Part shown: one piece after another, positions 23,412 to 34,675 of the stretch
Numbering within the stretch: position 1 is the stretch's first letter
Layout of the letters: every line of letters begins with the position of its first letter
DNA from: Hyperoplus lanceolatus
Lineage: Eukaryota; Chordata; Actinopteri; Uranoscopiformes; Ammodytidae
Assembly: GCA_026929865.2 (NCBI GenBank)
Contig: CM049403.1
Location: forward strand, 20,432,001 to 20,496,000
Direction: 5' to 3'
DNA: 64,000 bases
Notes under the pieces: model-generated
Database searches by the model: none
The model's input: the letters and a program-made list of their open reading frames with translations, nothing else
Told to the model about the DNA's origin: nothing
Position numbers and translations under genes: made by a program

Positions 23412-24072
23412 GAGCCAGACGACACCCTTCCTCCCCTGGCCTTACATTTGTGCTTTGGGCACTAGTCTGGATGTGTTTGGCCAGGCCCCCGCCCTCATCC
23501 GGTTGTGAAACGCAGCCCTGGAAATCTGGCGTCATCTCCTTCTCCTGCCCTGCCACCAAATGTAATGAAGATTACTGCCCCATCCACGGCATCATTACCA
23601 ACGGCAGAAACGCTTTCCTGATGGCTGTCAAAAAGAGCCTCATCACCGTCTCCTGCGACAAACAGCCACCCAGCTCCCAGCTGTGCACCGTGAAAACCCA
23701 CAAAGTTTTCAACTCCAACATCGACTCTCCCCTCTGGTGCAACCGTCCTAAAAGCTGCATGGTTACACCTGCATACCAGGGCAACAGGGACTGGCGGTCC
23801 CTCTGCACCCGTACAGACCTAAAGGACGATCTGCCCCTCGCTCCGCAAGCCCCCCCTCCCTATCAAAAAAAAAACCCAACCCTCCACATGCCCACCCCTC
23901 TGACAACACAGCCATCACCCTGATGACCGAGTTTGCCCAGCAAAGACAACTTTCTAACTGCTGGATTTGCCAACAGCTGCCCACATCCTCCACAGCTCCG
24001 ATGCTGACCCCTATTCCTTTCACCCTGGCAGATTGGACTGTTATGTCATGGCCCTTTTGCCGAGTGCCTTGA
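23093..24072 (+). pseudogene. env: ERV env surface subunit fragment, transmembrane subunit lost
   Basis: The frame 23093-23923 overlaps the end of pol in another frame, as usual for env. After a hydrophilic lead, a hydrophobic stretch (LTFVLWALVWMCLA, about 23440-23485) looks like a late signal peptide. A cysteine-rich surface domain follows. The frame stops at 23921-23923, and an overlapping short frame (TGATG, 23923-24072) holds a C-W-I-C motif at about 23960, like the CxxC that links surface and transmembrane subunits in gammaretroviral env. No fusion peptide, immunosuppressive-type domain or membrane anchor follows. The start codon is uncertain because env is translated from a spliced message. 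Confidence 0.65.
23311..23406 (+). repeat. Two 48-bp tandem repeats in the pol/env overlap
   Basis: CATCAACGGAACCAGC begins at 23311 and recurs at 23359 with a few differences. The unit is a multiple of three, so both overlapping frames gain 16 residues. Confidence 0.8.
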
Positions 24073-24612
24073 CCCTATTGACCCCCTTCTGCTGATTGCT
24101 TTGAGTACTTCCACTCGAGCGACTCTCTGTAATGGTTTCTTTTCTTACTGTTCTGGGATTGTTTTGTTCTGCCTTGTTTCTCATGACTCTCATTTTCTTG
24201 TTTTGCCTTTTGTTTTTTTTTTTTTTTTTTTGTTTCTTGGTTTAATGTTTTTCCTCTTTGGAATTCTATTTGAGGTTTTTTTCACATTAAACTCACTTCT
24301 TGATATTTTGGCCTTATCCTTTGCTAATTTCACACAACTTTTGGTTAAATGTTTTCCTCAAAAAACGCCTATTGAGGGTTTTTCCCATTGAATCAACTTT
24401 TCTTGTTTGTGTTAATTTTTGGCCAGCATTGGGTTATGGTTTAGTTTTTTTTCCTCTAACTTGCCTTGTTGAGGTTTTATTTCTTAACCATTTTCTGACT
24501 GCTATGCTTTTGCTTTTGATATTATTTTAGTTCCTTTTCTTTGAGTTTTACTTTTTTCTCAGAGTGCCTGTTTGGGCTTTTCAAAAAAAAAAAAAAAAAA
24601 AAAGTATGGAAG
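24073..24612 (+). other. T-rich 3' untranslated stretch and polypurine tract of the ERV
   Basis: Strongly T-rich on the plus strand, including a T18-T19 run near 24211-24230, with no supported frame. It ends in an A21 run (24583-24603) and GTATGGAAG directly before the 3' LTR, which would act as the polypurine tract. Confidence 0.6.
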
Positions 24613-25128
24613 TGTGGTGGAGATTTTGCATATGATGTATGTCTGGACTCAAATGTTAGAATGCTTATTAATGAAATAGGAAACATTTGCTACAAACCTG
24701 TATAGACATACATTGAGTGTGTTTTAGTGTAAACTGATTAACTGAAATGTAGGTTCAACCATCCCCCTCAATCTCCCGTGTGGAGCCAGCCTGACTATAC
24801 ATTTGAAAGAGGACAATGTTCCTGCAGACAGCCTCCTGCTGTTCTGGGACAGCCTGCCCCACCCACGATTATAATATGAATGTATATCTCAAGACCTGTC
24901 TGCCCCCCAACCTGTCTTCCCCTCCTTCCCCCACCCAGCCCTACCTGTCTGACTCCCAATTACATGTCCTTAAATAGCTCATGATTTGAAGGACATATTG
25001 TCATTCCTTGCAACGCACTCACATGTGTTGGAACTAGTGACCACTCCGACGGAGTTTTCTTGTTATTGATTGAGAATAAACTTGTGTGCTTCTACAACGT
25101 ATCACCGTGCTTTGATTTTCCTATTACA
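24613..25128 (+). repeat. ERV 3' LTR
   Basis: 516 bp, identical to the 5' LTR except for one C fewer in each of two C runs. Confidence 0.9.
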
Positions 25129-25237
25129 GTTTCATCCCAACAAGTCAAGCACATGTCCTTACAGGGATCTGACCTTAACCTTTAGATTCTATTTGCTCAG
25201 CAACTCTGGTGAATAGAGGCTATTCGAATCTACAACA
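25129..25237 (-). repeat. Remaining part of the interrupted 5' LTR of the small LTR element
   Basis: Begins with the second GTTT target copy (25129-25132). It is then identical to the end of the intact LTR and finishes ACAACA followed by the CCTT duplication. Confidence 0.85.
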
Positions 25238-25525
25238 CCTTCTCTTTTCTAAGGCTGTGACAGTCAGCAGACCGCAGAACATTGGAGAGAATAGTTAAAA
25301 AGAGGTCGAGGGGTTAGAAACATGAAAAGTTAGAATAGGCTGTTTATTTCAGGTAACCTATTTTTGCAGTCAAAAGATTTATAAGATTTTTAAGAAAGTT
25401 TAAAATATATTTATTAAAAAAAAAAAAAAAAAAAAAGCTCTCGTGTCCCAGCCTGGTCCCAGCGCCCCCCTAGGTTGTACGAACGCCCCCCCAGGGGGCG
25501 GTTTCGCCCCCGTTGAGAAACCCTG
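25238..25525 (-). other. Right end of the inner hAT
   Basis: AT-rich sequence with an A run near 25420-25437, then the GC-rich subterminal region (repeated CGCCCCCC) and terminal repeat. No frame. Confidence 0.55.
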
Positions 25526-26098
25526 ATATAGACTGTTTACTCTGACAGCTGCTGTCCGTCCGCGGCATAAACCCGCCTACCAAGTAACGGTGTTGTAGAC
25601 AGCATGGACATATAAAGAAAGGTAGACAGTAGTAATGCAAACCAATGTGATGATTGCACATATGCTATGCCAGCATCCATTTGTGTTTAATCAGAACACA
25701 ACTGTCAAGTCAATCAAATTATTGTGATTAATTGTAGAGAAGGTCTCTTCACTTTTAAAGGAGGCCTATCTGAGGAGCACACTGATAGATGACAAGTTAT
25801 CTGTGATGGCCACAGCCGGATAATTAAATCATTTTAGAGATAAATTAATTTTATTCAAAAAATGAACTAACTTAATGTCCAAAAATACTGTACACATCAA
25901 TCCTTGTCTAATGTTGCCAGAGTGGTTATGCCAGATGAACAGGAAAAACAAACAGTTAAATGCAATATGACATTGTCATATTAGCTATCTGATTTAGGTT
26001 CAGTTTGGGTAATTTTACCCATCATGGCAACAATTGCCCCCCCTGAGATTATTGTCAGGAGCCGCCACTGATTGGTACCAAGTAGTAAAATACAGCTA

Positions 26099-26328
26099 CA
26101 GCCGTGGAAAAAAATAAGAGACCAGTCTGGATTTTTCTTCAATCTTCATCTCTACATTATTGAAAATGCTCTACATGACAATATTTGTATTGTGAATTTG
26201 GTAGAAATGTTGTCAGTAGTTTATAAAATAAAACTAAAATGTTCATTCTACTCAAACATATGCCTATCAATAGTAAAACAAGAGACCCTGAACATTTGGA
26301 GTGGTCTCTTAATTTTTTTCCATGGCTG
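26099..26328. mobile_element. 230-bp MITE with TA target (Tc1/mariner-like)
   Basis: Ends CAGCCGTGGAAAAAAATAAG and, read inversely, CAGCCATGGAAAAAAATTAAG are flanked by TA (26097-26098 and 26329-26330). A related copy lies at 45029-45285. It is non-coding. Confidence 0.75.
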
Positions 26329-26330
26329 TA

Positions 26331-28081
26331 TGTTAATGCTGAAATACTGTAATTAATAGCTACTGTTATTACTGGCTTCCTAATAGCCAGAGTAATGGAT
26401 ACAATATAGCTATCAAACATTAATACATAAATGACCACCAATATAGAATGTGAACAAAGTGTACAACAAAATAAACATCTTGCTTCCGGAGGGTCAAAAA
26501 ACAGAGAAACTTGAGAGAGAAATGCACAGCACACAGGACTGCTTTTACCTGAGAGGAAGATAGAAAACTACTGGCTGTTTCTGGTAACTATTTAAGACAT
26601 ACTTTAACACAAATGTGCCAAATACACACACCTTCTACCTAAATGTGACGTCATACTTCCATTTGCATAATTTATGAAACTGACATTTCCCGCCACATTT
26701 AAATGAAATCTACGCACTTGCACATCTCAGGCAGGTATTGGGTATTTACGTTATACATATTTCCGTTAATAATGAAAAGCAAAAACTGACCTCTCTCTTT
26801 GCTGAGGAACATTTTCTTCGCTGTGGTTCTAGAAAAAGAGAACACTAGATGGAGACATCGTCCTTCCTATCCCATATCCTTCAAGGCCTATTATTGTGAA
26901 TATTGTTTAATATAACACAGAAAAAACAAAAACACATAGTGATACTACAACAATACTAATTTGAGTCAACTTCAATCATTTTCTGCAACAGTCCCTAGAG
27001 GTAATGAGCGATCTCATACCGTATCTTGTGTTACACAATAAAATTGCTATTTTGTGCAGAATCCTTTGGACTAAGGTAGAGCCCTTCAAAAGAATGGGAA
27101 TATGTCACTTTTGTTTTAGATTTTTCAATACAAAAACACTTGAACTTTACATGAAAGATTGACATTGGGGTTTAGGATGACGTATAGCTTGTAGCAAAAA
27201 GCAGAACTTCAGAGGAATTTTTTGGTGTGGCATGCACTTCTCCCCTTTACTGTATTTGACTTCAACTGCTGCTGTGCTCCAAACACCTCAGCCAGAGCCT
27301 TATGTCAACACTCCCAACACCAAAACAGTTCAAACACACACACACACACACACACAAACGCACCTTGTCATCTACCTTTCTAAATTTCAGCCTCCCACCT
27401 CAAAGGTACCATCTGCCCTCTGCCCCCGCTGCAGCTTGTGATATGTACCTCCAGTCATGCAGAAAAAGTCACAGTGTGCGTCTGTGAATGTCTGCCTGTG
27501 TTCACGTTTCTTCTCCGTCTGTTTCACTGTAGTTTACCGGTATTCGAGCCCAAAAAGGCGTTATCTTAACATTTGCACCATTTCCACTAGACCACAGTCC
27601 CTTCCCCTCTCTCTCCCCCTTTTGTTCCTCCATGCAGCCTTTTTCTCTTTGTAATACTTGAAGTTCATGTTCCACAAATGATGGCTGTAATAGAAATCGT
27701 AACACTCAAAGGATTTAGCTTACAGTAATTCACCAACCCCTCTTATCAGGGCCATTAATCCTCTTGACATTTCAAAACTGAACTCTGGGTTTATGCCACA
27801 CTTTTTTAAAAATACAGCAGATACATTTAATTTACACTCCAAAGACCACCAATATGCATGCTTTTAAAGCCCACTGTTGGGCCTCTTAATGGTCTTTCTT
27901 TTTTAGCTGTGGGAATAGGTGCCAACAACAATGACTAACGAGCCATTGATATTAACTAAACACAAAGGCAACATGTGGTTGTTCAAGTTCTGTAACTAGA
28001 AAGAAAATGCACAAATACAATCTATGCAGGCTTCGACTGTCCAAAATATGTAAACTCCAGTTGATTATTTGTCACTTTACA
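26331..28081. other. No gene recognised
   Basis: Unique-looking AT-rich DNA. It contains a (CA)n microsatellite (27334-27356) but no supported frame. Confidence 0.4.
27334..27356. repeat. (AC)n microsatellite
   Basis: About 11 uninterrupted AC units. Confidence 0.9.
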
Positions 28082-28085
28082 TTAA

Positions 28086-28323
28086 AGCTGGGGTGGAGAA
28101 TTTGGGGAGAAAATGGCAGTTGGGATAAAGATTCGAATCCAAATACCTCAACCGCTCCACTTGTTCTATTTGGTCCCTTCCTGACACGCTCCAACAAAGT
28201 CGTGCCAAAGTGAATGAACAGTCCCAACAGCCAATAAGAACAGAGAATCGGAGCCTCGCTCTGATTGGTCAAAGTGTACAGCTCATGTTCATTTTGACCA
28301 ATCAGAAATCACATACCCCAGCT
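28086..28323. mobile_element. 238-bp MITE with TTAA target
   Basis: Ends AGCTGGGGT and ACCCCAGCT are flanked by TTAA on both sides (28082-28085 and 28324-28327). Several CCAAT/ATTGG motifs lie inside. It is non-coding and its superfamily (piggyBac or Kolobok) is unresolved. Confidence 0.75.
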
Positions 28324-28327
28324 TTAA

Positions 28328-29246
28328 GGGAGAATATCATCTAAGTGTCTTTTATGCAATTAAACACAAATATATATTTTAACAGAAGTTTTTAAAAGGT
28401 AATTAATTATGATTGGATTACAAACAGAACACATCAATAATTAATTATGCATTGTTTCTTTCAAATCCATACATTAGATTTTTGTACCAAAAAAAAATCA
28501 CAGGGTGGAGGACACAAAAAAGGCTGGGATTTTCTTTTGCCTCCTTTACTCAACACTGTTGGGGGTTTGATCTGTCCATGTGTTATTGATTCTACACTCT
28601 ACATTGACACAATTAATCAATTAATCCATAAATGATTGTCCCAAGTGAACCACAATGTAATAAGTTGTTACATTACAGGCAAAAAGTTATTACGTTTTAT
28701 CCTTAGCCTTTTGGTAAAGAACAGACCAGTTATTACATTTTGGGTTTCATTATAAAATTTTTATTACATTATGGATTGTTCTAGACAATCAAAATACAAG
28801 GCCACCCAAATCCAACCGAGAAGAAAATGCATTACAGTATAACTAGAGTTGGCACATATTGTCCTTCCTTACATCAACCTTAGAATAAAAAGACCCATGA
28901 TCCCACGGTTTTGTCTTTGGTCGTGTATCTTCATTTAATTGAAAACAACTTTAAATCTCCATCTTTAAAATACATTCATCAGATGCACAACTCTTGGCCT
29001 CCTCACCAGCTGCCAAGACGACCTGTTACGACTAATTCACTTCATGGATCCCTGACAGACTCTTGTGTAATCCATGTTATCCTGGACGATCTATAGTGGC
29101 CAAGATGTCAGAGTTTGATACAAGGCTAATGGGTCTCTCTTTCTCTCTCTCTTTTAACAATGATGCTTCTCATCTATTATGTAAGTTGACAGTATGGCAA
29201 GGTCCTGAACGAACAAGTGTTACACTAAAATTGTATGTCCACAGTC
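28328..29246. other. No gene recognised
   Basis: AT-rich; no supported frame or repeat family. Confidence 0.4.
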
Positions 29247-29248
29247 TA

Positions 29249-30751
29249 CGGTGGCCCTGAGAGCTCACGGCACTGCAACATCAGAAAACACATGCAAGAA
29301 GACAAAAAATCTTCATCAATTTGACAACACATGCGCAGCATTTAGAAAAACGCTGCAAATAGCCTGAAACACGACGGAAGTGCTTCGAAAACACGACGGA
29401 AGTGCTTCCGTAAGTGTTTCCAGAGGACACTTAAAAGTGATGCACACGTCCAGTCAGACTCGTTGTTTATGCAGATTTTGACCATGATTTTGACTCACAG
29501 TGCAATTAAGGTTATCTTTCCGTCTACACTAGCCTACGCTGTGTAGCAAATGTTGGCAATCTAAAAGTGTGATTAAAGCCGTTTTACTGGACTGTGAAGG
29601 AGACTGTGTGCAGGAAGACTGAGACACCATCTGTCCGAAATATAAGTAGTCATATTTTTTAAATAATTATGGCCAATTGTTAGTTGAATGTCTGTGATGT
29701 CCTTTATCTTATCACTCCTATAATAACCAACACTGACTGAAATGAGAGAATGCTGCTGGGTTTACTTAGCGTTCGCTAGCTTAACCGTTAGCTTTAGGCT
29801 AACCGTTTGAGCTGTGGAGTCTTTGGCAACAATGACTGTTTGTTGTCGCCTGCGGCTCGTTTTTGTGAACTCACATTAGACCTGCAATGAAGGTCCCTAT
29901 GTGAAAAACAAATGGTGAAACTGGTGTGTTGGAAACTGTAAATAGTAATAATAATTTTTTAATAGCTTCAGGCTGCTACCTGCTAGCTGTCTGACTGTAA
30001 GCAGTAGTGGTACAAGCAGCAGTATATATCTCCAGTGTAATGTGTATACAGACAAGAATACTGTAAGTTGACTCTGCTGGTGTTTGTTTCCTGTCCAAAC
30101 AGCACAGTATCATCAGAACTAGTTGCTAATTGAGCCAGGGCTATACTGAATTTATTAGTAGCCTATCTTATTTTATAATGAAAGAAAACAAGGCTCCCAC
30201 TCCCCTTCCCTCACCTGGAGGGATAGGCTTCTTAAATCGCATTGCTGCTCCACACTGAAATCTGCGACCAATACGGATATGTGACCATAGAGCCTGCACG
30301 AGCGAACCGAAAATCGGACTGGGTGTGTGACCAGACTAAAAGCAGTAATAAAAACTGAATAAAAACGTCTTTCTTTGCACTGTTGGTCTTGTTTGCTGTT
30401 AAAGGTAATTTATGATTATCAGAGGAAACATGAGGCTGTTTAAAAGATATTTAAATGTTACTCGTAGCCGCTTTAATAGCACTGTGAGTCAAAATCATGG
30501 CCAAAATCTGCATAAAAAACAAGCCTGTCTGGACGTGTGCATCACTTTTAAGTGTCCTCTGGAAACACTTACGGAAGCACTTCTGTCGTGTTTCGGCCTC
30601 CTTCCGTTGTGTTTTGGGCTATTTGCAGCGTCTTTCTAAATGCTGCGCATGCGTTGTCAAATTAATGAAGATCTTTTCTTAATTTGCTAGTGTTTTGTCT
30701 TCTTGCATGTGTTTTCTGATGTTGCAGTGCTGTGAGCTCTCAGGGCCACCG
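29249..30751. mobile_element. 1.5-kb DNA element with about 260-bp inverted repeats
   Basis: Left CGGTGGCCCTGAGAGCTCA and the inverse of the right end match. Imperfect homology continues inward for about 260 bp (29249-29508 versus 30474-30751). TA flanks both ends (29247-29248 and 30752-30753). The core of about 970 bp has no transposase. Long TIRs and a possible TA target do not settle the superfamily. Confidence 0.7.
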
Positions 30752-30753
30752 TA

Positions 30754-32139
30754 ACAGTCCATTACTTGAGTATGTAGAACTTTGTGCATGCTGTTATTTA
30801 TTGAACAGCTTTTCTTGCTTAGATGCCATTATCCACAACAAGGACAACTGGGGTTCACAGATATTTTTCTTTATCTACTCAGTATGACAAAATGCTCTAT
30901 TTATTTTAAATTGTGCCACAATTTGTATACAAAAGAGAGAAAACCTCAAGTTTAAAAAGTCACCTCTAAAAAGTGACAACTTTCTAACAGAGGCAACAAA
31001 AAGATGATCACAAAAACAGCATCCCATCACTTAAGCGACGTAAAAACAAAAGGGATGTTCTTCACAATTGGGAGTAGAGCTGAGGAGGAATTACTGGCCT
31101 TGATTAGTTGGCTGTTGTGGTAGCTCAGTGACTTCCACTGTCTTATCAGTTTGTTTCAGAGCGTCTGTGCTTCAGTCTTCTATCGTGAACCATTCCCCTT
31201 CAGACCTTCAAAACACACCAATGGGAGCGTAAAAGAAAGCCGTCAGCATGAATTCATTAAAACCTTCGCACATTATCACGTGCTGCCTCTCAGTGGACGT
31301 CTGTACATTCACTGTGACAAGCGTCACGGCGGCCTATCTGCATGGAACAGGTGGGAAGCACAGCGGCCTCTTAGAGCTCCAGCATTAGGGAGGCGCTCAG
31401 AGAGGGGTGGCTAATCGATTGGATAGACTGGATTTACCGAGATGACTGAGTCACAGGGTGACTGTGGAGGCAATGTAGGGAATTTTGTCTGTGGGAGGAG
31501 GAGGAGAAAGGTGGGTGATTCCAACCAAAAAACTGACCACCTGAATAAGGTATACAAGATAGTTTCGAAGTACAGCCTTTTTTGACGTATGAACCGGTAT
31601 TATATCACCAATATTGTATGAGACAAGACAATTTTATTGAGTTTTGAAATACTGCAAGTAATTACGTTAATGTTCTATTAATTGCAAAATACCTTTTTAT
31701 ATGAAATTGTGAAAACAGGGACGTTGGAGCAAGAAGTGGAACAGACGGTCTATCTGGAACAAGAAGAAAATGCACATTTTCCTATATCCTTTCTACGGCG
31801 AATGTTGAGCAAAGTATATTAAACATCAGAATTAGGCTCATGAAGGTGTTGGCAGTTTAATGTTTTAATATTGTGGTTCACAAAATAAAAACTATTTCTT
31901 TACGTAAACAGAGAACCAAAGAACTAAAAGAGACTGATTTGAGATATTTTTGATATTAATGGTCAGGACCATCTGGGAAACTTGAAAGATAGCAATTCTT
32001 TATCAGCCACACATTGCATATGATGATCTACAGATTCAAACAGGTTGTAAGCATTTTGTAACTTCAGATTAACAGCAGAGTTTTAATAAAGTGTAACCTA
32101 ATTGTCTTATAGCATCTGCACACCGTTGTTGTTATTTAT
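30754..32139. other. No gene recognised
   Basis: Moderately complex single-copy-looking DNA. The segment 31150-31500 is less AT-rich than its surroundings, but no frame has family features. Confidence 0.35.
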
Positions 32140-32280
32140 TATTTACTATTTAGGGAGCCATTGTTACATTAGGCCAGGGACTGCAGATGGAAACTAGCCT
32201 TTTGTCTAAGTCTGGTATATTTACAATTTTTTTTATTAATATGCACTATCCCTGTCAAATAAATAAAATAAATACATGAT
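32140..32280 (+). repeat. LINE 3' end relic
   Basis: A TTAGGCCAGGGACTGCAGAT...ATGCACTATCCCTGTCAAATAAATAAA pattern is one I recognise as the 3' untranslated end of a common fish LINE. It ends in short A-rich tail repeats. No ORF remains. Confidence 0.5.
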
Positions 32281-34610
32281 AAATACAAAAACACAGAAAG
32301 AAAGGCTCAATAAACATGCTTTTCACTGATATCAGATGGATCAGTACAAGTAGGTATTTTATTCTTCCAACTTCACATGGGTGGGTCAGTTACTACAGCT
32401 AAAGAAAGTCATTATTGCTGAACAACTATGTAGTAAACTATGCAGGTTCAGTAATCAAACTTCTTGAAAATGGAAAGTAAAACTTGATAACTTATACTTG
32501 CTTTCCAATGACCTAAGTGAGATTTGTGCACTTTTCTCAACTTCTTGCTGCAACATTCTTGACATTGTCGAACTCGTGGTATTTTGATCCTGATCCACCC
32601 ACACAGCAGATGTATAGCTGAACTGAGAGTACAACCATCTACACTATGTCTGACACTTGAGGATGGTTTCAAACGCCCCCACATGCCCCACAGACATTTA
32701 GTGGACACTACTCTCCAGTCAACTCTTGTCAGTTCCACATGTCACAGAAACTCAACTCAACTCTTTCAGCAGCACTGGAGGATGTGCTGTACATTTGGTA
32801 CTCAAAACAAGTTACAGTAATACAAACATTTAGACATGTTTAACAACATTATTGACCAAGATCTAATCTAAACAAAGCACATACAAAAACAATCTCTGCA
32901 CTTTCTGATTGGTCTGGAGTGTTTAGCTTGAATAAAGCACTGCATATGTTTTAATGTTGTGCCTATTGAGCACTGCAACGCAAACTAAGTGTGTGTTGTT
33001 GGTTTCTATCAGCACCAGGAAAACACAAATGCAAACTCAGTCTTAAAGGCTGTATACTGTCTCCAATTATGTGTCTGTCCAAATGCATGACTGGACCACC
33101 AAGTTAATTCTGGGTTTTTCTATGTGTTTTTCATAATCTGGGGATAATGCCACCATTTATGAACATGGTTCCAATGTGTTGCTAACATAACAGCTTTGCT
33201 GGCTCATTGTGAAGCTTGCCAGTGGCTTTATTTCACTTACCTTGAGTATGCCTTTTTTTTCCCTCAAACAATAACAAACTAGGCTTAAGTGGTAGAAATG
33301 CAAGTGTTATAGATGCTGGGGAAGATATTCATATTCAAGATTCATGATACACGTTTGCAACCTAGTTTATCATACTACCCAATTTATTTTTAGCACTGTT
33401 AAGCACAATGCACACAGATTTTTCTACTTTCGAAACTTAGCCAGAATTAGTTCAATCATTTGATAACGTTGCTATGACTTGACACATAATATCATCGATA
33501 TTTGCATTTACTGAATTTTTAGAGAAAGGTCAGTGACAAAAGGTCACTAAATACATACTTTGATGATAGAAGAAAACTGCTCCTTCCCTCATTTACTCTC
33601 TGCTTTTGCAACTTATTTGGTTGGATATGCGTGGAGTAAAGGGTTGAGTTTGAGCTAACTGTGCTGGAGACAAATACACCATGTAAGATGCAGCTTGCAT
33701 TCCCCTCTGAGCACTGTTAATTTCTCTGTCTGTCTGACGCTGACATTACAGCTCACGCTGAGAAAAGTGTTCAACTCGGAGAGCCACAGGCAGTGACCTA
33801 AAAGCCAACACTGCAAAGGAAATGTGCTTTTTGAGAAGGCATTTGTCTGCCACAAACAAGGGCAAAAGTAGGCTGGGATGAGAGAGATGAGAGAGAGAGC
33901 GGGAGAGGGAAAGTGAAAGAAGGATGTACACTTCAGAATTTCAGGTCATTAACTAGCGTGTCTCAGGTGGTTTTGACCTGACTACGTAGGAGGAGAGAGG
34001 CCTATTCATTTTCACAACATTTCTGCGAACAGTGAAATCCCGTGGCATGGGGATAGAAAAAGAGCAGTCCACACTTGCAGAGTTGTAGTGCAGGACAAAG
34101 GAAACTGATTTATATGGTGGTTATTTCTCTTAAATTGAAAAGTATCAGCAAGTAGTTTCCGATTGCCACTATGTTAAACACACACACACCGCACGCACGC
34201 ACGCACACACACACACACACAATGATGACAGGTCAGGGGGCTCAACACAGTTATATGTTCTTCTTACATGTAATCATAAATGTTACAATACATGTTCCAT
34301 TCATGTCTGGAACAACAAAAACTACGATTTTAGACACCAATGAACATGGAACATTTCTCAACCTTGATGTTAGTTGAAATTCTCATCTGCCTGCCTCAAT
34401 TACCATCATTGCAGTGTCTTGGATGCTAATTAAAGTTTATTTAAGTTAAATAAAATATTAAAGTACAGTACAAGTAGCTTGAATTTGTATTATTGTATTA
34501 TTTGAAGTACAGTTGAGTACATTAACTGAGCTACTTTTCAGCACTATTTCACTAATACCCTGAGTTTACATTTGCTGTGGGGTACTTACAGTGTGTGCAC
34601 GCCTACAGAC
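32281..34610. other. No gene recognised
   Basis: AT-rich non-coding DNA with a purine-rich patch (33880-33930) and an (AC)n tract at 34177-34221. Confidence 0.4.
34177..34221. repeat. (AC)n/(GCAC)n microsatellite
   Basis: An AC repeat interrupted by CGCACGCACGC units. Confidence 0.9.
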
Positions 34611-34624
34611 TGATAATGCAGTTT

Positions 34625-34675
34625 GGAACCCTGTAAAGCGCTTTGAGTACCTTGAAAAGCACTATATATGTTGGT
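34625..34675 (+). repeat. LINE/L2-type 3' tail relic
   Basis: TGTAAAGCGCTTTGAGTACC followed by AAAAGCACTATATATG is a recurrent fish LINE/SINE 3' end. Only the tail remains. Confidence 0.45.

Larger units (their letters stand above)
16551..25128 (+). mobile_element. Endogenous retrovirus (gamma/epsilon-like class I), defective provirus
   Basis: 518- and 516-bp LTRs bound a gag-pro-pol-env order on the plus strand. GTTT on each side (16547-16550 and 25129-25132) is a 4-bp target duplication, and the empty site is preserved in the other LTR of the host element. The LTRs differ only in the length of two C runs (16851 and 16887 regions). Gag has a myristoylation-type start, a PPPY late motif and one CCHC knuckle. 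Protease follows gag in the same frame after a UGA stop, and reverse transcriptase has YIDD. These fit gamma/epsilon-type retroviruses. Coding is broken by many frame changes, loss of the integrase core and loss of most of env. Confidence 0.9.
15057..25237 (-). mobile_element. Small non-autonomous LTR retrotransposon on the minus strand, split by the ERV
   Basis: Two LTR copies are present: 15057-15395, and 16317-16550 joined to 25133-25237. They are identical over all 339 positions and begin TG and end CA. The flanking CCTT (15053-15056 and 25238-25241) is a 4-bp target duplication. Orientation is minus: on that strand the 5' LTR is followed by TTTGGCGTCACGATG (16316 downward), a plausible tRNA primer site, and the purine tract ATGGAGGAA abuts the other LTR (15396-15404). 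A TATA box and polyA signal inside the LTR also fit only the minus strand. The internal part is 921 bp without gag or pol. Confidence 0.85.
1308..25525 (-). mobile_element. Inner hAT (Charlie-like) transposon, disrupted by many insertions
   Basis: The left terminus (1308) reads CAGTGGTTCTCAACC. The right terminus, read on the minus strand from 25525, is CAGGGTTTCTCAAC. This is the Charlie-type hAT inverted repeat. The 8-bp flanks are ATATGGAC (1300-1307) and ATATAGAC (25526-25533), one mismatch, consistent with a target duplication. GC-rich subterminal stretches with runs of C lie inside both ends. A BED-finger transposase start lies just inside the left end on the minus strand. The 24-kb span is far above the few kb normal for hAT and is explained by the elements inserted inside. 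Confidence 0.68.
476..26070. mobile_element. Outer non-autonomous hAT element, greatly enlarged by nested insertions
   Basis: The left end reads CAGCAGTGGC. The right end reads GCCGCCACTG, whose reverse complement CAGTGGCGGC is a start I recognise from fish hAT elements. The 8-bp sequence ATTGGTAC is present exactly on both sides (468-475 and 26071-26078); an 8-bp target duplication is diagnostic of the hAT superfamily. Without the second hAT inserted at 1308, only about 1.37 kb of this element remains (476-1307 plus about 25534-26070). That remainder has no recognisable transposase, so the element is non-autonomous. The flanks are seen directly; the superfamily follows from TSD length and terminal motif. 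Confidence 0.72.

Noticed and set aside
24101-24391. Hydrophobic 96-residue frame after env, possible transmembrane protein
   Set aside because: The hydrophobicity comes from T-rich DNA (TTT and CTT codons). No env transmembrane motifs are present.
1308-25525. A single giant (Maverick/Helitron-like) 24-kb element
   Set aside because: The termini and 8-bp target copies are hAT type, and the length is explained by separable insertions with their own ends. No Maverick or Helitron proteins were seen.
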